Both the position numbers and the translations under genes were made by a program. The notes under the pieces are model-generated. The model searched no databases, had not been told where the DNA came from, and was given only the letters and a program-made list of their open reading frames with translations. 64,000 nucleotides of DNA from Sporolactobacillus mangiferae. GTDB lineage: Bacteria > Bacillota > Bacilli > Bacillales > Sporolactobacillaceae. Below are positions 22,082-32,077 of the stretch, in pieces. The DNA lies in the NCBI RefSeq assembly GCF_023336505.1, contig NZ_JAMAST010000012.1, positions 1-64,000 of the forward strand, in the 5' to 3' direction. Positions within the stretch are counted from its first letter, which is position 1; each line of letters begins with the position of its first letter.

Positions 22082-22273
22082 TCACACTCTCTCTGGAATA
22101 ATTAGATAAGCTATGAAATAACCAAGCAGGCATGGAAAGCCGGCCGTCGCAATGGTGAGGACCACAAAGCCAAGACGGATGACAGTCGGATCAACATTGA
22201 AGTAGTCACCGATACCGCCAAGCACACCGCCGAGTATTCGATTATCCCTTGATCGGTACAATCTTTTCTGCAT
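22082..22273 (-). CDS. PspC domain protein (YvlC-like)
   Basis: A 63-residue PspC-domain protein. MQKRLYRSRDNRILGGVLGGIGDYF is the classic PspC start, followed by FNVDPTVIRLGFVVL and a transmembrane segment ending in YLIIPERV. PspC proteins sense or transmit membrane stress. It is cotranscribed with the YvlD-like gene 6 bases downstream. The promoter region is the 100-base gap to uvrA. Confidence 0.88.
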   Translation of the reverse strand: MQKRLYRSRDNRILGGVLGGIGDYFNVDPTVIRLGFVVLTIATAGFPCLLGYFIAYLIIPERV

Positions 22274-22375
22274 CTATACTCCCTCCTGCTCATTTCATCT
22301 TATTTTACTATACCCTTTGCTCATTCCAATTCACAAGAAAATTTTCCGGATCAGTTGAAAAACTTTACATGAGCA

Positions 22376-25252
22376 TTATTTTTCCGCAATCTGCTGCTGT
22401 CCCCACAGATGCTGTTCCATCCGCACGCGGTCGCGCTCCAGAATCGGTTTTAAGTATTTTCCGGTGTACGATTCCTTTGTTTCCGCTACTTTTTCCGGTG
22501 TTCCGGTAACCACGACTGTGCCGCCGCCATTACCGCCTTCCGGTCCGAGATCAATCAGATGATCGGCGCATTTAATCACATCTAGATTGTGTTCGATAAT
22601 CAGTACGCTGTCACCGCTGTCCACTAATGCCTGAAGTACATCAAGCAGTCTGGAGATATCATCCATATGCAGACCGGTTGTCGGCTCATCAAGAATATAC
22701 AGCGCACGCCCTTTTGTCCTGCGGTAAAGCTGCGATGCCAGTTTTACCCGCTGCGCCTCACCGCCGGAAAGCGTCGTTGCTGGCTGGCCAAGGCGAATAT
22801 AGCCAAGGCCCACGGCGTATAAGGGTTCAAGTCTCCGCTTAATGCGTGGCACATTTTTGAAAAATTCCAGTCCTTCTTCAACGGTCATATCCAGTACATC
22901 AGCAATTGTTTTTCCTTTATAGGTTACTTCAAGTGTCTCCCGATTATAGCGTTTTCCGTGGCAAACTTCACACGGCACATAGACATCCGGCAGGAAATGC
23001 ATTTCAATTTTAATAATTCCGTCACCGGTGCACGCCTCACAGCGTCCCCCCTTGACATTAAAACTGAAACGTCCTTTTTTATAACCACGGACTTTTGCCT
23101 CATTGGTTGCCGCAAACACGTCACGGATCATATCAAAGACACCCGTATAGGTTGCCGGATTGGACCGTGGCGTACGCCCGATCGGTGCCTGATCGATCTG
23201 AATGACACGATCCAGCTCCTGAACACCTTTGATCTGCCTGAATTCGCCTGGAACATCATGCCGCCCGTGCAGCTTCTGTGCCAGCGCTTTGAAAAGAACT
23301 TCATTGACCAATGTACTTTTCCCCGAACCGGAAACGCCGGTCACAACCGTCATGACACCAAGCGGAAAACTGACGCTGATATTTTTCAGATTGTTTGCCT
23401 TGGCGCCGATCACTTTAATCGCACGTTTGCTGATTTTTCTCCGCTTCACCGGAACAGGGATAAACTTGCGTCCAGACAGATACGCGCCTGTAAGCGAATG
23501 GGGATCACGCATAATCTCTTCCGGCGTCCCCATTGCCGTGATCCTGCCGCCGTGTTCGCCGGCTCCGGGACCAACGTCAATAATATAGTCAGATGCCCGC
23601 ATGGTGTCCTCATCATGTTCCACAACGATCAAAGTATTGCCAAGATCGCGCATTCCGAGCAGAGAACGGATTAAGCGGTCATTGTCCCGCTGATGCAGTC
23701 CGATTGACGGCTCGTCCAAAATATAGAGGACGCCCATCAGCTGTGAGCCGATCTGAGTCGCGAGCCGAATACGCTGGGCTTCACCGCCGGAAAGTGTTCC
23801 CGCTGCACGGCTCAGTGTCAGATAATCCAAACCGACGTCAATCAGAAACTGTGTCCGCTGCCTGATTTCACGCAGAATCAGCCGGGAAATTGTCTGCTCT
23901 TTCTCCGTCAGATGCAATTCGTCAAAAAAAGCGATCATTTCACGAATCGGCATCTGCGTGACTTCACTGATATGCCTGCCGCCGATTTTTACCGCCAGCG
24001 CTTCCGGACGAAGACGATGTCCGTGACAGGTCGGGCAGGGTTTTTCCATCATATATTCAGACATCTGCTCGCGGATAAAGTCGGAGCCCGTCTCTCGATA
24101 TCTGCGGCTGATGTTGTTCAGTACACCTTCGAAATACATCTCTTTGTCACGGACATCGCCGAATTCATTTTCATAATGAAAGTGAATGCGCTCCGTTCTT
24201 GATCCATGAAGAATCAAATGCAGCTTATCTTCGGGAAGCCGTGAAACCGGAACGTTCATATCAATACCGAAATGCGCACATGCTGCTTTAAGCAGCTGCG
24301 GATAATACTGAGAACTGGTAGGCTCCCATGCAGCGATGGCACCGTCGGCCAGCGATTTCGAACGGTCGGGAATGACAAGATCCACGTCAACTTCCATGCG
24401 CGAACCGAGTCCATCACAATCCGGGCATGCGCCGAACGGGCTGTTGAACGAAAACAGACGCGGTTCAAGCTCACCAATCGAAAACCCGCAGTATGGACAG
24501 GCGTGGTGTTCTGAAAACAGCAGTTCCTCACCGCCGATGATATCGACAACAACACGTCCATCGGCTAATTTTGTTGCCGACTCCAGTGAATCGGCCAACC
24601 GCGCCTCGACATTAGGCTTGACAATGATGCGGTCAATGACAACGTCAATGGTATGTTTTTTATTTTTTTCAAGCGTAATTTTTTCGGTGACCTCGTGCAT
24701 CTCGCCATCGACACGTACGCGAACATAGCCTTTTTTCTTCAGTTCCTCCAATGTTTTCGCATGAGTTCCTTTTCTTCCGGCAATAATCGGTGCGAGAATC
24801 TGCAGTTTGGTCCGCTCCGGATAATCCATAATCCGGTCTACCATCTGTTCAATGGTCTGTGATGTAATCTCAATACCGTGTGTCGGGCAGAACGGATGGC
24901 CGATACGGGCAAAAAGAAGGCGCATATAGTCATAGATTTCCGTGACCGTTCCAACAGTTGAGCGCGGGTTGTGACTGGTCGTTTTCTGGTCAATGGAGAT
25001 CGCCGGTGACAGACCTTCGATTGCATCAACATCTGGCTTATTTGACTGGCCGAGAAACTGGCGTGCATAGGCGGAGAGAGATTCCACATAGCGCCGCTGT
25101 CCTTCCGCATAGATCGTATCGAACGCCAGCGATGATTTCCCTGAACCGGACAAACCGGTGACCACGACCATTTTGTCTCGGGGGATGGTGACATTCACAT
25201 TCTTCAGATTGTGTTCTCTTGCACCTTTGACGACAATATTTTCAAGTACCAT
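22376..25252 (-). CDS. uvrA: excinuclease ABC subunit UvrA
   Basis: Damage-sensing ATPase of nucleotide excision repair that loads UvrB. The 958-residue protein has two ABC modules with Walker A motifs GLSGSGKSS and GVSGSGKST, two signatures [12 protein letters not shown] and [12 protein letters not shown], and zinc modules (CPYCGF...CPDCDG and CEAC...CEVCHG). It starts 6 bases after the uvrB stop with GGAGGG ahead, forming a two-gene operon. Confidence 0.98.
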   Translation of the reverse strand: MVLENIVVKGAREHNLKNVNVTIPRDKMVVVTGLSGSGKSSLAFDTIYAEGQRRYVESLSAYARQFLGQSNKPDVDAIEGLSPAISIDQKTTSHNPRSTVGTVTEIYDYMRLLFARIGHPFCPTHGIEITSQTIEQMVDRIMDYPERTKLQILAPIIAGRKGTHAKTLEELKKKGYVRVRVDGEMHEVTEKITLEKNKKHTIDVVIDRIIVKPNVEARLADSLESATKLADGRVVVDIIGGEELLFSEHHACPYCGFSIGELEPRLFSFNSPFGACPDCDGLGSRMEVDVDLVIPDRSKSLADGAIAAWEPTSSQYYPQLLKAACAHFGIDMNVPVSRLPEDKLHLILHGSRTERIHFHYENEFGDVRDKEMYFEGVLNNISRRYRETGSDFIREQMSEYMMEKPCPTCHGHRLRPEALAVKIGGRHISEVTQMPIREMIAFFDELHLTEKEQTISRLILREIRQRTQFLIDVGLDYLTLSRAAGTLSGGEAQRIRLATQIGSQLMGVLYILDEPSIGLHQRDNDRLIRSLLGMRDLGNTLIVVEHDEDTMRASDYIIDVGPGAGEHGGRITAMGTPEEIMRDPHSLTGAYLSGRKFIPVPVKRRKISKRAIKVIGAKANNLKNISVSFPLGVMTVVTGVSGSGKSTLVNEVLFKALAQKLHGRHDVPGEFRQIKGVQELDRVIQIDQAPIGRTPRSNPATYTGVFDMIRDVFAATNEAKVRGYKKGRFSFNVKGGRCEACTGDGIIKIEMHFLPDVYVPCEVCHGKRYNRETLEVTYKGKTIADVLDMTVEEGLEFFKNVPRIKRRLEPLYAVGLGYIRLGQPATTLSGGEAQRVKLASQLYRRTKGRALYILDEPTTGLHMDDISRLLDVLQALVDSGDSVLIIEHNLDVIKCADHLIDLGPEGGNGGGTVVVTGTPEKVAETKESYTGKYLKPILERDRVRMEQHLWGQQQIAEK

Positions 25253-25258
25253 ATACCA

Positions 25259-27226
25259 TTATCCCTCCGCCTTCAGTTCATAGAGCGCATCTCTCAGTTC
25301 TGCCGCACGCTCAAAGTCAAGCGCCTTTGCTGCCTGCTTCATTTCCTGTTCAATACTGATGATTGCTCTGTTTCGTTCGTTCTTTGTCATTTTTTTCTTT
25401 TTCTTCCTGCCAGAAGACTCCTGTTTTACTTCATAGGTTGCTTTAATCAATTCAGGAATTGCCTTCTGTATCGTTTTCGGTGTAATATGATGTGCCTCAT
25501 TAAATGCTTTTTGAATTGTCCGCCTGCGCGCAGTCTCATCCATCGCCATACGCATTGAGTCCGTTATTTGATCGGCATACAGAATGACGCGTCCTTCGGC
25601 GTTACGTGCCGCACGGCCAATTGTCTGAATCAGCGAACGTTCCGAACGCAGAAATCCTTCCTTGTCAGCATCAAGAATGGCAACCAGCGAAACTTCCGGA
25701 ATATCCAGTCCCTCACGAAGCAGGTTGATGCCGACAAGCACATCGAATTCACCGCGCCTCAGATCACGGATAATTTCGATGCGTTCGAGCGTCTTGATCT
25801 CCGAATGCAGATAATTGACTTTAATGCCCATACCTTTCAGATAATCGGTCAGATTCTCCGCCATCTTTTTTGTCAGTGTGGTCACCAGCACGCGTTCTTT
25901 TTTCTTAACACGAATATTAATCTCGTCATAGAGATCATCAATCTGCCCCTTGATTGGACGAACTTCGATTTCCGGGTCCAAAAGTCCTGTAGGCCGGATA
26001 ATCTGTTCAATCGGTTTGCCGGAATGCTCCAGTTCATAATCCGCCGGTGTGGCCGAAACGTAGACAATCTGGTTAATATGCGACTCGAATTCATCAAAAG
26101 TAAGCGGCCGGTTGTCCTTTGCTGACGGAAGCCGGAAACCGTGGTCGACAAGTACATTTTTCCGTGCCTGATCGCCATTATACATCGCCCTTATCTGCGG
26201 CAGCGTTGCATGCGATTCATCGACCATGATCAGGAAATCATCGGGAAAATAGTCAAGCAGTGTATAGGGTGATTCACCGGGCTTGCGAAAGGTCAGGTGG
26301 CGTGAATAGTTCTCAATGCCAGAACAGAAACCGACCTCTTCCATCATCTCAAGATCGTAACGTGTGCGCTGCTCCAGGCGCTGGGCCTCCAGAAGCTTGC
26401 CTTGTTCATTCAGCACACTCAGCCGTTCTTCAAGTTCCTTTTGAATGTTCACAATGGCTTTTTTCATTTTTTCCTGGCCGGTGACAAAGTGTGAAGCCGG
26501 GTAGATAGCCACATGCTCGCGCTCGCCGACAATTTCACCGGTCATCGGGTCCATTTCTGTGAGCCGGTCAATTTCATCACCGAAAAATTCAACGCGAATA
26601 CAGTGATCGTCGCGTGATGCAGGGAAAATTTCGACGACATCGCCGCGGACACGGAATGTGCCACGCGTAAAGTTAATGTCATTGCGTGTATACTGAATAT
26701 CGACAAGTTCGCGCAGCATGGCGTTCCGTTCCTTTTCCATACCCTTTCGCAGCGACAGGACAAGCGAACCATACTCTTCCGGTGAACCTAAACCGTATAT
26801 ACAGGACACACTGGCGACGATAATAACATCTCGGCGCTCGAACAGCGCGCTCGTCGCTGAATGACGCAATTTATCAATCTCATCATTAATGCTGGAGTCT
26901 TTTTCAATATAGGTATCCGTCTGCGGAATGTAAGCTTCCGGCTGATAGTAATCATAATAACTGACAAAATACTCGACAGCATTATTGGGGAAAAATTCCT
27001 TAAATTCATTATAAAGCTGCCCGGCCAGTGTTTTATTGTGCGCGATGACCAGCGTTGGTTTGTCGACTTGCGCAATGACATTCGACATCGTAAATGTTTT
27101 CCCGGTGCCGGTCGCGCCGAGCAGCGTCTGGTGCTTCTTACCGCTCCTGATGCCATCGACCAGTTCCCGGATTGCTTCAGGCTGGTCACCCTGCGGATTA
27201 AAATGAGATGCAAGCTGGAATTTCAT
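25259..27226 (-). CDS. uvrB: excinuclease ABC subunit UvrB
   Basis: DNA helicase-like subunit that verifies damage and recruits UvrC. The 655-residue protein has Walker [10 protein letters not shown], the damage-probing beta-hairpin region [12 protein letters not shown], the helicase motif DESHATLPQ, motif [11 protein letters not shown] and a C-terminal UVR coiled coil ([21 protein letters not shown]). The start at 27226 has TTGGAGGA ahead. A weak LexA-like site (GTACAAAAGTTT, 27240-27251) lies just upstream but has two mismatches to the Bacillus SOS box. Confidence 0.98.
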   Translation of the reverse strand: MKFQLASHFNPQGDQPEAIRELVDGIRSGKKHQTLLGATGTGKTFTMSNVIAQVDKPTLVIAHNKTLAGQLYNEFKEFFPNNAVEYFVSYYDYYQPEAYIPQTDTYIEKDSSINDEIDKLRHSATSALFERRDVIIVASVSCIYGLGSPEEYGSLVLSLRKGMEKERNAMLRELVDIQYTRNDINFTRGTFRVRGDVVEIFPASRDDHCIRVEFFGDEIDRLTEMDPMTGEIVGEREHVAIYPASHFVTGQEKMKKAIVNIQKELEERLSVLNEQGKLLEAQRLEQRTRYDLEMMEEVGFCSGIENYSRHLTFRKPGESPYTLLDYFPDDFLIMVDESHATLPQIRAMYNGDQARKNVLVDHGFRLPSAKDNRPLTFDEFESHINQIVYVSATPADYELEHSGKPIEQIIRPTGLLDPEIEVRPIKGQIDDLYDEINIRVKKKERVLVTTLTKKMAENLTDYLKGMGIKVNYLHSEIKTLERIEIIRDLRRGEFDVLVGINLLREGLDIPEVSLVAILDADKEGFLRSERSLIQTIGRAARNAEGRVILYADQITDSMRMAMDETARRRTIQKAFNEAHHITPKTIQKAIPELIKATYEVKQESSGRKKKKKMTKNERNRAIISIEQEMKQAAKALDFERAAELRDALYELKAEG

Positions 27227-27654
27227 CGTGCCGTCCTCCAAACTTTTGTACCTTTTTATGTGTTAATACTTTTTCTGTCAGGATAGTGTGAATTAATGGT
27301 TGTTCATTAAGCTGAAAAACGTGGAAAGTTCATGCTTTTCGCAATAGTGCTCATTTGTATTAAAGCGAATCTTAACCCTTTAATACAGCTTTTTGTCATA
27401 AACCCGAAAAAATCTTTCTTAAAAAAGTATACCATCCTTAAATAGAAAAGAACAGCAAAATACGAACGGATATTCTCAATTACTATTTGAAGTGCTCTTG
27501 ATACAAGCCAAACAGCTTCTTTTATTCCATATATTTTCATTTAAGCGGGGTATGAATATTTCTATCGCATTAGAGAGACCAGGCTAAGTCTAGTCCTTAT
27601 TTCCGCACGATGCGGTGTGTACAGACGTACTTTCACAGGATCTTGTTTGACTGC

Positions 27655-27717
27655 GATTTACCGACCATTCAGCATGATTTACCGGTCATTCGTCACTATT
27701 TACCGGCGCGCACGCGT
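27655..27717. repeat. 21-bp tandem repeats, GATTTACCGG type
   Basis: Three consecutive units start at 27655, 27676 and 27697, exactly 21 bases apart: GATTTACCGACCATTCAGCAT, then units beginning GATTTACCGGTCATTC and TATTTACCGGCGCGC. The first part of each unit is conserved, the last six bases vary. Confidence 0.75.
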
Positions 27718-27719
27718 TT

Positions 27720-27920
27720 CCACAGTTTTCAGCCAGAGTCTTTGATCTATTTATTTTGTTGGCATCAGTGCTCCAAGCTGCTCGCTTGCCGCGGACCTCC
27801 TCGGACACTTAGAATCTGCGGGATCTCACTGGCACCTGATCAACAGGAACGCTCCGCTGGCATCTCGCGTTTTCGTATCTTGCTTACCTTTATGCTTAGC
27901 AAAATCTTATACTTTCTTTC
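27720..27920. repeat. dispersed intergenic repeat, longest copy (C)
   Basis: Blocks in order: CCAGAGTCTTTGATCTATT; GCATCAGTGCT; CTCGCTTGCCGCGGAC; AGAATCTGCGGGATCTCAC; GGCACCTGATCAACAGGAAC; GCTCCGCTGGCATCTCGCG; TTTCGTATCTTGCTTACC; ATGCTTAGCAAAATCTTAT. Each block recurs in one or more of the other copies. CCTG-ATCAA-CAGG is a small hairpin inside it. It directly follows the 21-bp tandem repeats. No gene is visible from 27227 to 27979. Confidence 0.8.
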
Positions 27921-27931
27921 TTAACCTGGAA

Positions 27932-27965
27932 ACAAAAAACTTCCATGGCAGATGCCACAGAAGTT
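27932..27965 (-). terminator. terminator of abrB
   Basis: AACTTC / GAAGTT with an inner TGGCA / TGCCA stem, followed on the minus strand by TTTTTTG; 14 bases after the abrB stop. Confidence 0.85.
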
Positions 27966-27979
27966 ATTCAAAATGGTTT

Positions 27980-28270
27980 TCAGGATTTAATGTCTTCGCC
28001 AATGTACTTTTCAATTTCAGTCACAATTTTTTTTGCGGCTTTACGGCTTAATATCAGCTTGCCGTTCGCCAGTACCAGATTGTCCGGCGAAACTTCATTT
28101 GTAATCTGACAAGCCATATTGGGCACATACTTTTTGAAGATAATCCGGTCATCCTCAGTGAAGATTTCGAGCGGATCGCCTTCTTTAATATTCAAGGTCC
28201 TTCTCAATTCAATCGGAATCACGACACGACCCAACTCATCAACCTTGCGCACAATACCTGTTGATTTCAT
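27980..28270 (-). CDS. abrB: transition-state regulator AbrB
   Basis: Swapped-hairpin DNA-binding protein that represses post-exponential genes until Spo0A-P shuts it off. The 96-residue protein starts MKSTGIVRKVDELGRVVIPIEL and contains KYVPNMACQITNEVS, matching AbrB/Abh across the whole length. The start at 28270 has GAGAGGAG ahead. Its place between minJ and uvrB is unlike B. subtilis, where abrB is near the origin, so it could be the paralogue Abh. Single gene with its own promoter and terminator. Confidence 0.9.
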   Translation of the reverse strand: MKSTGIVRKVDELGRVVIPIELRRTLNIKEGDPLEIFTEDDRIIFKKYVPNMACQITNEVSPDNLVLANGKLILSRKAAKKIVTEIEKYIGEDIKS

Positions 28271-28319
28271 TTGTGTTCTCCTCTCCATTGTCTGTGCCAG
28301 CCGACTGCACTTTATCTAG

Positions 28320-28328
28320 ATTATAGCA
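28320..28328 (-). promoter_or_regulatory. extended -10 promoter of abrB
   Basis: TGCTATAAT is a perfect TGn-extended -10 element on the minus strand, 50 bases upstream of the abrB start. No good -35 is present, as expected for extended -10 promoters. Confidence 0.6.
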
Positions 28329-28605
28329 CCATTTTGCAATACTTCGGACAATTTTGTAACCTTCACACACAAGAGGCAAATTTTCACAGAGTCGCCGATC
28401 GTTTCAAAGCCACCCACTTTTTAACAGCAGCAGGAAGTAAAAATAATGGAACAGTCGGTTTTGGAAGCCGCATGACTCATTTGCTCAGCTCTGCGGGCAG
28501 CGCATCACTTAAAGCTACTCCGTCTTTTTCTAGCAAAAAGGCAGGGAAAGCCGATGCAGTTCCGTCTCCGTTTCCTTGTTCCGATTATATTATTCGAATG
28601 TGCAC

Positions 28606-29802
28606 TCAGCTATTTGTCTTCTGTTTCAAATCCCACTGATCTGCTTCAAGAAAAAGCAGGCCAATCTTATAATCGTCGTTCTCATGAATCGGACCCTTCG
28701 CAAAACGCTGTTCCCCGAAACGATCAATGACTTCAAGCTTGCAATAGGCCGCATGTTTTTGCAGCGCCGCATAAAAATCATCGACACTGCTGATATCCCG
28801 ATCATTGGCACGCCGGATTTCTTCTCCCGGCATAATGCCCATGCGCGCACCAAGTGAATGAGGAATCACACCGATGACCCTTAGCCCCCTGCCTGGCATG
28901 ACAAAATAAAACGGACGCGTTTCACGCAGATGATGGTGATACCACACAAGTATCAGTCTGCTGATGAACACCGCAGCGGCCGCAAGGAGCACAAGTAACG
29001 GCAAACGGAAAAGAGCTGCCGCAGCAACAATCAGCGCAGCACCACAGGTTGTGATCAGCATCCAAAGTGCGGACTGCCTGACCGCGGGACGCGGCAAGGT
29101 ATAAGTAATCAGCTGCGCAATACCGACACCAACCGGGAAAAGCGCTAAGCCAAATGATGATCCATCGCTAAAAAACGGCCAGAGACCAACTGAAGAAACC
29201 GCCCCATGCGTCGGCACAAGTATCATGAGCGGTACAATCCACAACTGGCAGGCTTCATGTGCCCCAACCAGACCACCGCGATGGCTGTCAATCAAACGTG
29301 GCGAGGTCTGGTGTGCGCCCCAGAAAAAGATCAGCACGGTTTCCACAGCCAGCGTCACAACCAGAAAAACACCGAATGACACTGCGTTTATGTGCTGAAT
29401 GTCCATGAGCCAGTGATTAATCGTCGGAGACGCAGTACGGAAATCTGGGATCAGATAAGCCGAAACCAGGGCCAGTCCAACCGCAATTGCCGGAGACAAA
29501 AAGCGCAGGCGACACGTAAACAGCGTGACGGTATAAGCGAGTGTTAATAAAACCAGCACCCCGGGCGTAAGACTGACACCTGACACAAGCAGTACAACCG
29601 AACCGGCAATACCGATCATCAGACTTGGCATCATGCTTGCGAAAATTGTATTGAACATGCCATACGCTTTCACGTGGAATGACAGTCGCTCACGGCGTAC
29701 CCGCTGCGCGCTGTATAAAAACAGCGCGATAACAAGCAGGTACAGCAGCGGATTGATTAAAAAAGAGAATATCCCCCAAAAAAATGTCCCAACAATGTCC
29801 AT
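28606..29802 (-). CDS. minJ: division-site topology protein MinJ
   Basis: Multi-spanning membrane protein that bridges DivIVA and MinCD at cell poles and septa in Bacillales. The 398-residue protein has about eight transmembrane segments in residues 10-290 and a C-terminal PDZ domain (about 295-385: GRGLRVIGVIPHSLGARMGIMPGEEIRRANDRDI). Neighbour order ftsE-ftsX-ctpB-minJ matches B. subtilis. The 335 bases between minJ and abrB hold only the abrB promoter. Confidence 0.88.
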   Translation of the reverse strand: MDIVGTFFWGIFSFLINPLLYLLVIALFLYSAQRVRRERLSFHVKAYGMFNTIFASMMPSLMIGIAGSVVLLVSGVSLTPGVLVLLTLAYTVTLFTCRLRFLSPAIAVGLALVSAYLIPDFRTASPTINHWLMDIQHINAVSFGVFLVVTLAVETVLIFFWGAHQTSPRLIDSHRGGLVGAHEACQLWIVPLMILVPTHGAVSSVGLWPFFSDGSSFGLALFPVGVGIAQLITYTLPRPAVRQSALWMLITTCGAALIVAAAALFRLPLLVLLAAAAVFISRLILVWYHHHLRETRPFYFVMPGRGLRVIGVIPHSLGARMGIMPGEEIRRANDRDISSVDDFYAALQKHAAYCKLEVIDRFGEQRFAKGPIHENDDYKIGLLFLEADQWDLKQKTNS

Positions 29803-30046
29803 CCGTTATTCCCCCACGTTTGATCACGAATAATGGCTGAGCCAAAGACAGCCACTCGATCTGATCATCTGAAAAAATTCGCTATGCGGCGATGAATGGT
29901 CAGCATCGCCATCTTTCTTTCATTATACATGAGCGAACTCTTCAATGTGGATTGTCACGAAATTTTTATGCTCTGGGCTGGCCTTTGTCGTTTCAGCACA
30001 GTTGACTGGCTGTGATTTATCGTTCATTCAACCCTATGAGTCGACA

Positions 30047-30127
30047 TTTCGCTTCTACTTTCCACTGCTTCGTTACGAATTGCAGCGGCTTCGTTTCTAC
30101 TTCTCACCGTTTCGTTACAAATTTTCC
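30047..30127. repeat. 21-bp tandem repeats, TTCGTTTCTAC type
   Basis: Four units begin at 30047, 30068, 30089 and 30110 with exact 21-base spacing. Units 1 and 3 share TTCG(C/T)TTCTACTT; units 2 and 4 share TTCGTTACGAAT or TTCGTTACAAAT. So the array alternates two versions. It lies in the noncoding gap upstream of minJ; apart from the ctpB terminator nothing else is seen at 29803-30212. Confidence 0.7.
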
Positions 30128-30158
30128 TTTTCATCGCCAAGAGTCCGGCTACCCAAAG

Positions 30159-30196
30159 AAGGGTGTCTCATCGTCAAATAGACTTTTGAGACACCC
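30159..30196 (-). terminator. terminator of ctpB
   Basis: A 10-bp perfect stem (GGGTGTCTCA / TGAGACACCC) with a 16-base loop, 16 bases after the ctpB stop. A closely related hairpin lies at 54723-54762. Confidence 0.75.
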
Positions 30197-30212
30197 TCTT
30201 TTCTTATTTTTA

Positions 30213-31673
30213 TCAGCGATCCATGTCTTTTTCAATTTCAGTAATGGCCGCCTCAAGCTGCCGATCATTTTCTTGTGCTTTGATCGCAGTCAGCGTTGCC
30301 TGTTGCAGTGCATCGGCCGTTTTCTGATCAATCGTGCCGGTTACGGTTAGCTTCTGGTCTTTCTGAAATTCCCGAACTGCATGAACCGTCTGTTTACTGA
30401 AGTAGCCGTCGGTACGTCCCGGCTTTTTTCCGGCGGCTTCCAGCATTTTCTGTGCGTCAGCAATCGTTGTGCTTGTTTGATCCGCCTTCAATTTCTTTCC
30501 TTTATCCAGGTTAATTGGGGACGCGTAAAAGTAGGCAGGCTGCTTTATCTCAACAGTTGGCTTGATTCCTTTTTTGTGAATCCAGTTGCCATCCGGTGTC
30601 AGCCATTTGTCCGTTGTCAGTTTCAATTCACTCTTATCGGACAATTCAATGCCCTGCTGAACGGTACCTTTTCCGAAGGTTTTCACGCCAACCAGCGGAT
30701 AGCCTCCCGCCTCGTGCAGTGCGCCGGCAAGAATCTCGGAAGCAGAGGCAGATCCGCCATCAATCAACGCAGCAATCGGATAATCTTTCTTCTTCTTCAG
30801 CGTTGAGTAGAATGGCTGCTTTTTCCCGGCACGATCTTCAATCTGGACGACTGGTTTTTTGGAGGCAATCAGCAAATTACCGATTTTTTCCACAGCCTGA
30901 AGATACCCCCCGGGATTTCCGCGTACATCAACGATCAGTCCTTTGATCTGTTTTTCCTCGACCTTGCTGAGCGCGGTGCTGAACTCACGGTCTGTATTTT
31001 CATTGAATTGAGTAATCGCAATATAGCCGATTGGTTGTCCGTCATGCTTCAGTACCTTGCTCTCGACCGTACGGATCGGGATCGTGTCTCGCTTAATCGT
31101 AAAGGTCAGTTCATTGCTGACACCGGGCCGCTTAATGCCAAGGCGGACAGTCGTTCCTTTTTTTCCGCGAATACGATTGACTGCCTGGTTAATATTCAAC
31201 CCCTCGGTTGATTTCCCATTAATTGTGACAATTGCATCTTTTGGTTTCAAACCGGACTTTTCCGCCGGCGATCCCTTGATTGGCGATACCACGGTGACCT
31301 GCTTGCCGACCATCTGGACTTCCGCACCAATTCCTTCAAATGATGAAGACAATGATTCCGTGAAGTCGGAAGCCGTTTTGGCATTCATATAGCTGGAAAA
31401 CGGATCATTCAGTGCTTCGATCATGCCATTAATAGCACCGTCATACAATTCGGAACTGCTGATTTTCCGAAAATATTCTTTTTCAATCAAATCATGGATT
31501 GCCTTCAGTTTTGCAGAATCTTTGTCGGCCGCCGTCACTTCTGACGTGGCAGCCGCCGCTGAGTCCTGGTCGTGATTCTGGACAAAGCTGAACACTGCAT
31601 AAGAGCCTGCAGCACCCACAATCAGCGAGATCGCCATCAGCAAGGCGACGACTTTGCCGCTGAATTTTTTCAT
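30213..31673 (-). CDS. ctpB: carboxy-terminal processing protease CtpB-like (S41)
   Basis: Membrane-anchored or secreted serine protease; CtpB of B. subtilis cleaves SpoIVFA to time sigma-K activation, and vegetative paralogues exist. The 486-residue protein has an N-terminal membrane segment (VVALLMAISLIVGAAGSYAVF), a PDZ domain (about 105-190), the S41 domain with the serine in GGSASASEI and lysine in KTFGKGTVQ, and a C-terminal peptidoglycan-binding-1 domain (TTIADAQKMLEAAGKKPGRTDGYF). Position beside minJ supports CtpB; the PG-binding tail is also seen in CtpA types. Confidence 0.88.
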   Translation of the reverse strand: MKKFSGKVVALLMAISLIVGAAGSYAVFSFVQNHDQDSAAAATSEVTAADKDSAKLKAIHDLIEKEYFRKISSSELYDGAINGMIEALNDPFSSYMNAKTASDFTESLSSSFEGIGAEVQMVGKQVTVVSPIKGSPAEKSGLKPKDAIVTINGKSTEGLNINQAVNRIRGKKGTTVRLGIKRPGVSNELTFTIKRDTIPIRTVESKVLKHDGQPIGYIAITQFNENTDREFSTALSKVEEKQIKGLIVDVRGNPGGYLQAVEKIGNLLIASKKPVVQIEDRAGKKQPFYSTLKKKKDYPIAALIDGGSASASEILAGALHEAGGYPLVGVKTFGKGTVQQGIELSDKSELKLTTDKWLTPDGNWIHKKGIKPTVEIKQPAYFYASPINLDKGKKLKADQTSTTIADAQKMLEAAGKKPGRTDGYFSKQTVHAVREFQKDQKLTVTGTIDQKTADALQQATLTAIKAQENDRQLEAAITEIEKDMDR

Positions 31674-31948
31674 AAAAAACTGCCTCCTCAGTAAACGCGT
31701 TCAACCGTAAATAATATGCCGATCAAACAGAACTTATCCTCTATCATACAGCAGTGCCGCAAGATTGTCCTACACGATGAGTACGTGTTCATTTTACCCT
31801 GCATGACCCTAAAATTATAACATGGTGGACTAAATTCAGCGTCATGCTACTCTTTCCTTGATGGATTACCCTCCTGTGAACAGTCATATCGGGTTTTTGA
31901 ATCAAATGTCTCCGTTTGCATCCCGGTTTTAATAAAATGAGCGATTAA

Positions 31949-31990
31949 TAAAAGAGTATCTCATTGTCAGGAAAATGACTATAGAGATAC
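31949..31990 (-). terminator. terminator of ftsX
   Basis: GTATCTC / GAGATAC outer stem with an inner AGTCA / TGAC pair; the minus strand continues TCTTTTATT. It lies about 88 bases after the ftsX stop. No gene is visible in the 404 bases between ctpB and ftsX. Confidence 0.65.
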
Positions 31991-32077
31991 CCCGATTTTT
32001 CAACATCCTGCTACGGATAAATGACACGGATCATTTTCCACGGATGAGCCGGCAGGCAGTTAAAGGAATCCTGATTT

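Noticed and set aside
22958-23674. 238-codon frame antisense to uvrA
   Set aside because: Shadow of the conserved uvrA reading frame, without start signals or domain.
27240-27251. LexA (SOS) box for uvrB
   Set aside because: GTACAAAAGTTT has two mismatches to GAAC-N4-GTTC; too weak to call as a feature.
27307-27540. 77-codon minus-strand frame between uvrB and the repeats
   Set aside because: No ribosome binding site and no recognisable domain, in AT-rich upstream DNA.
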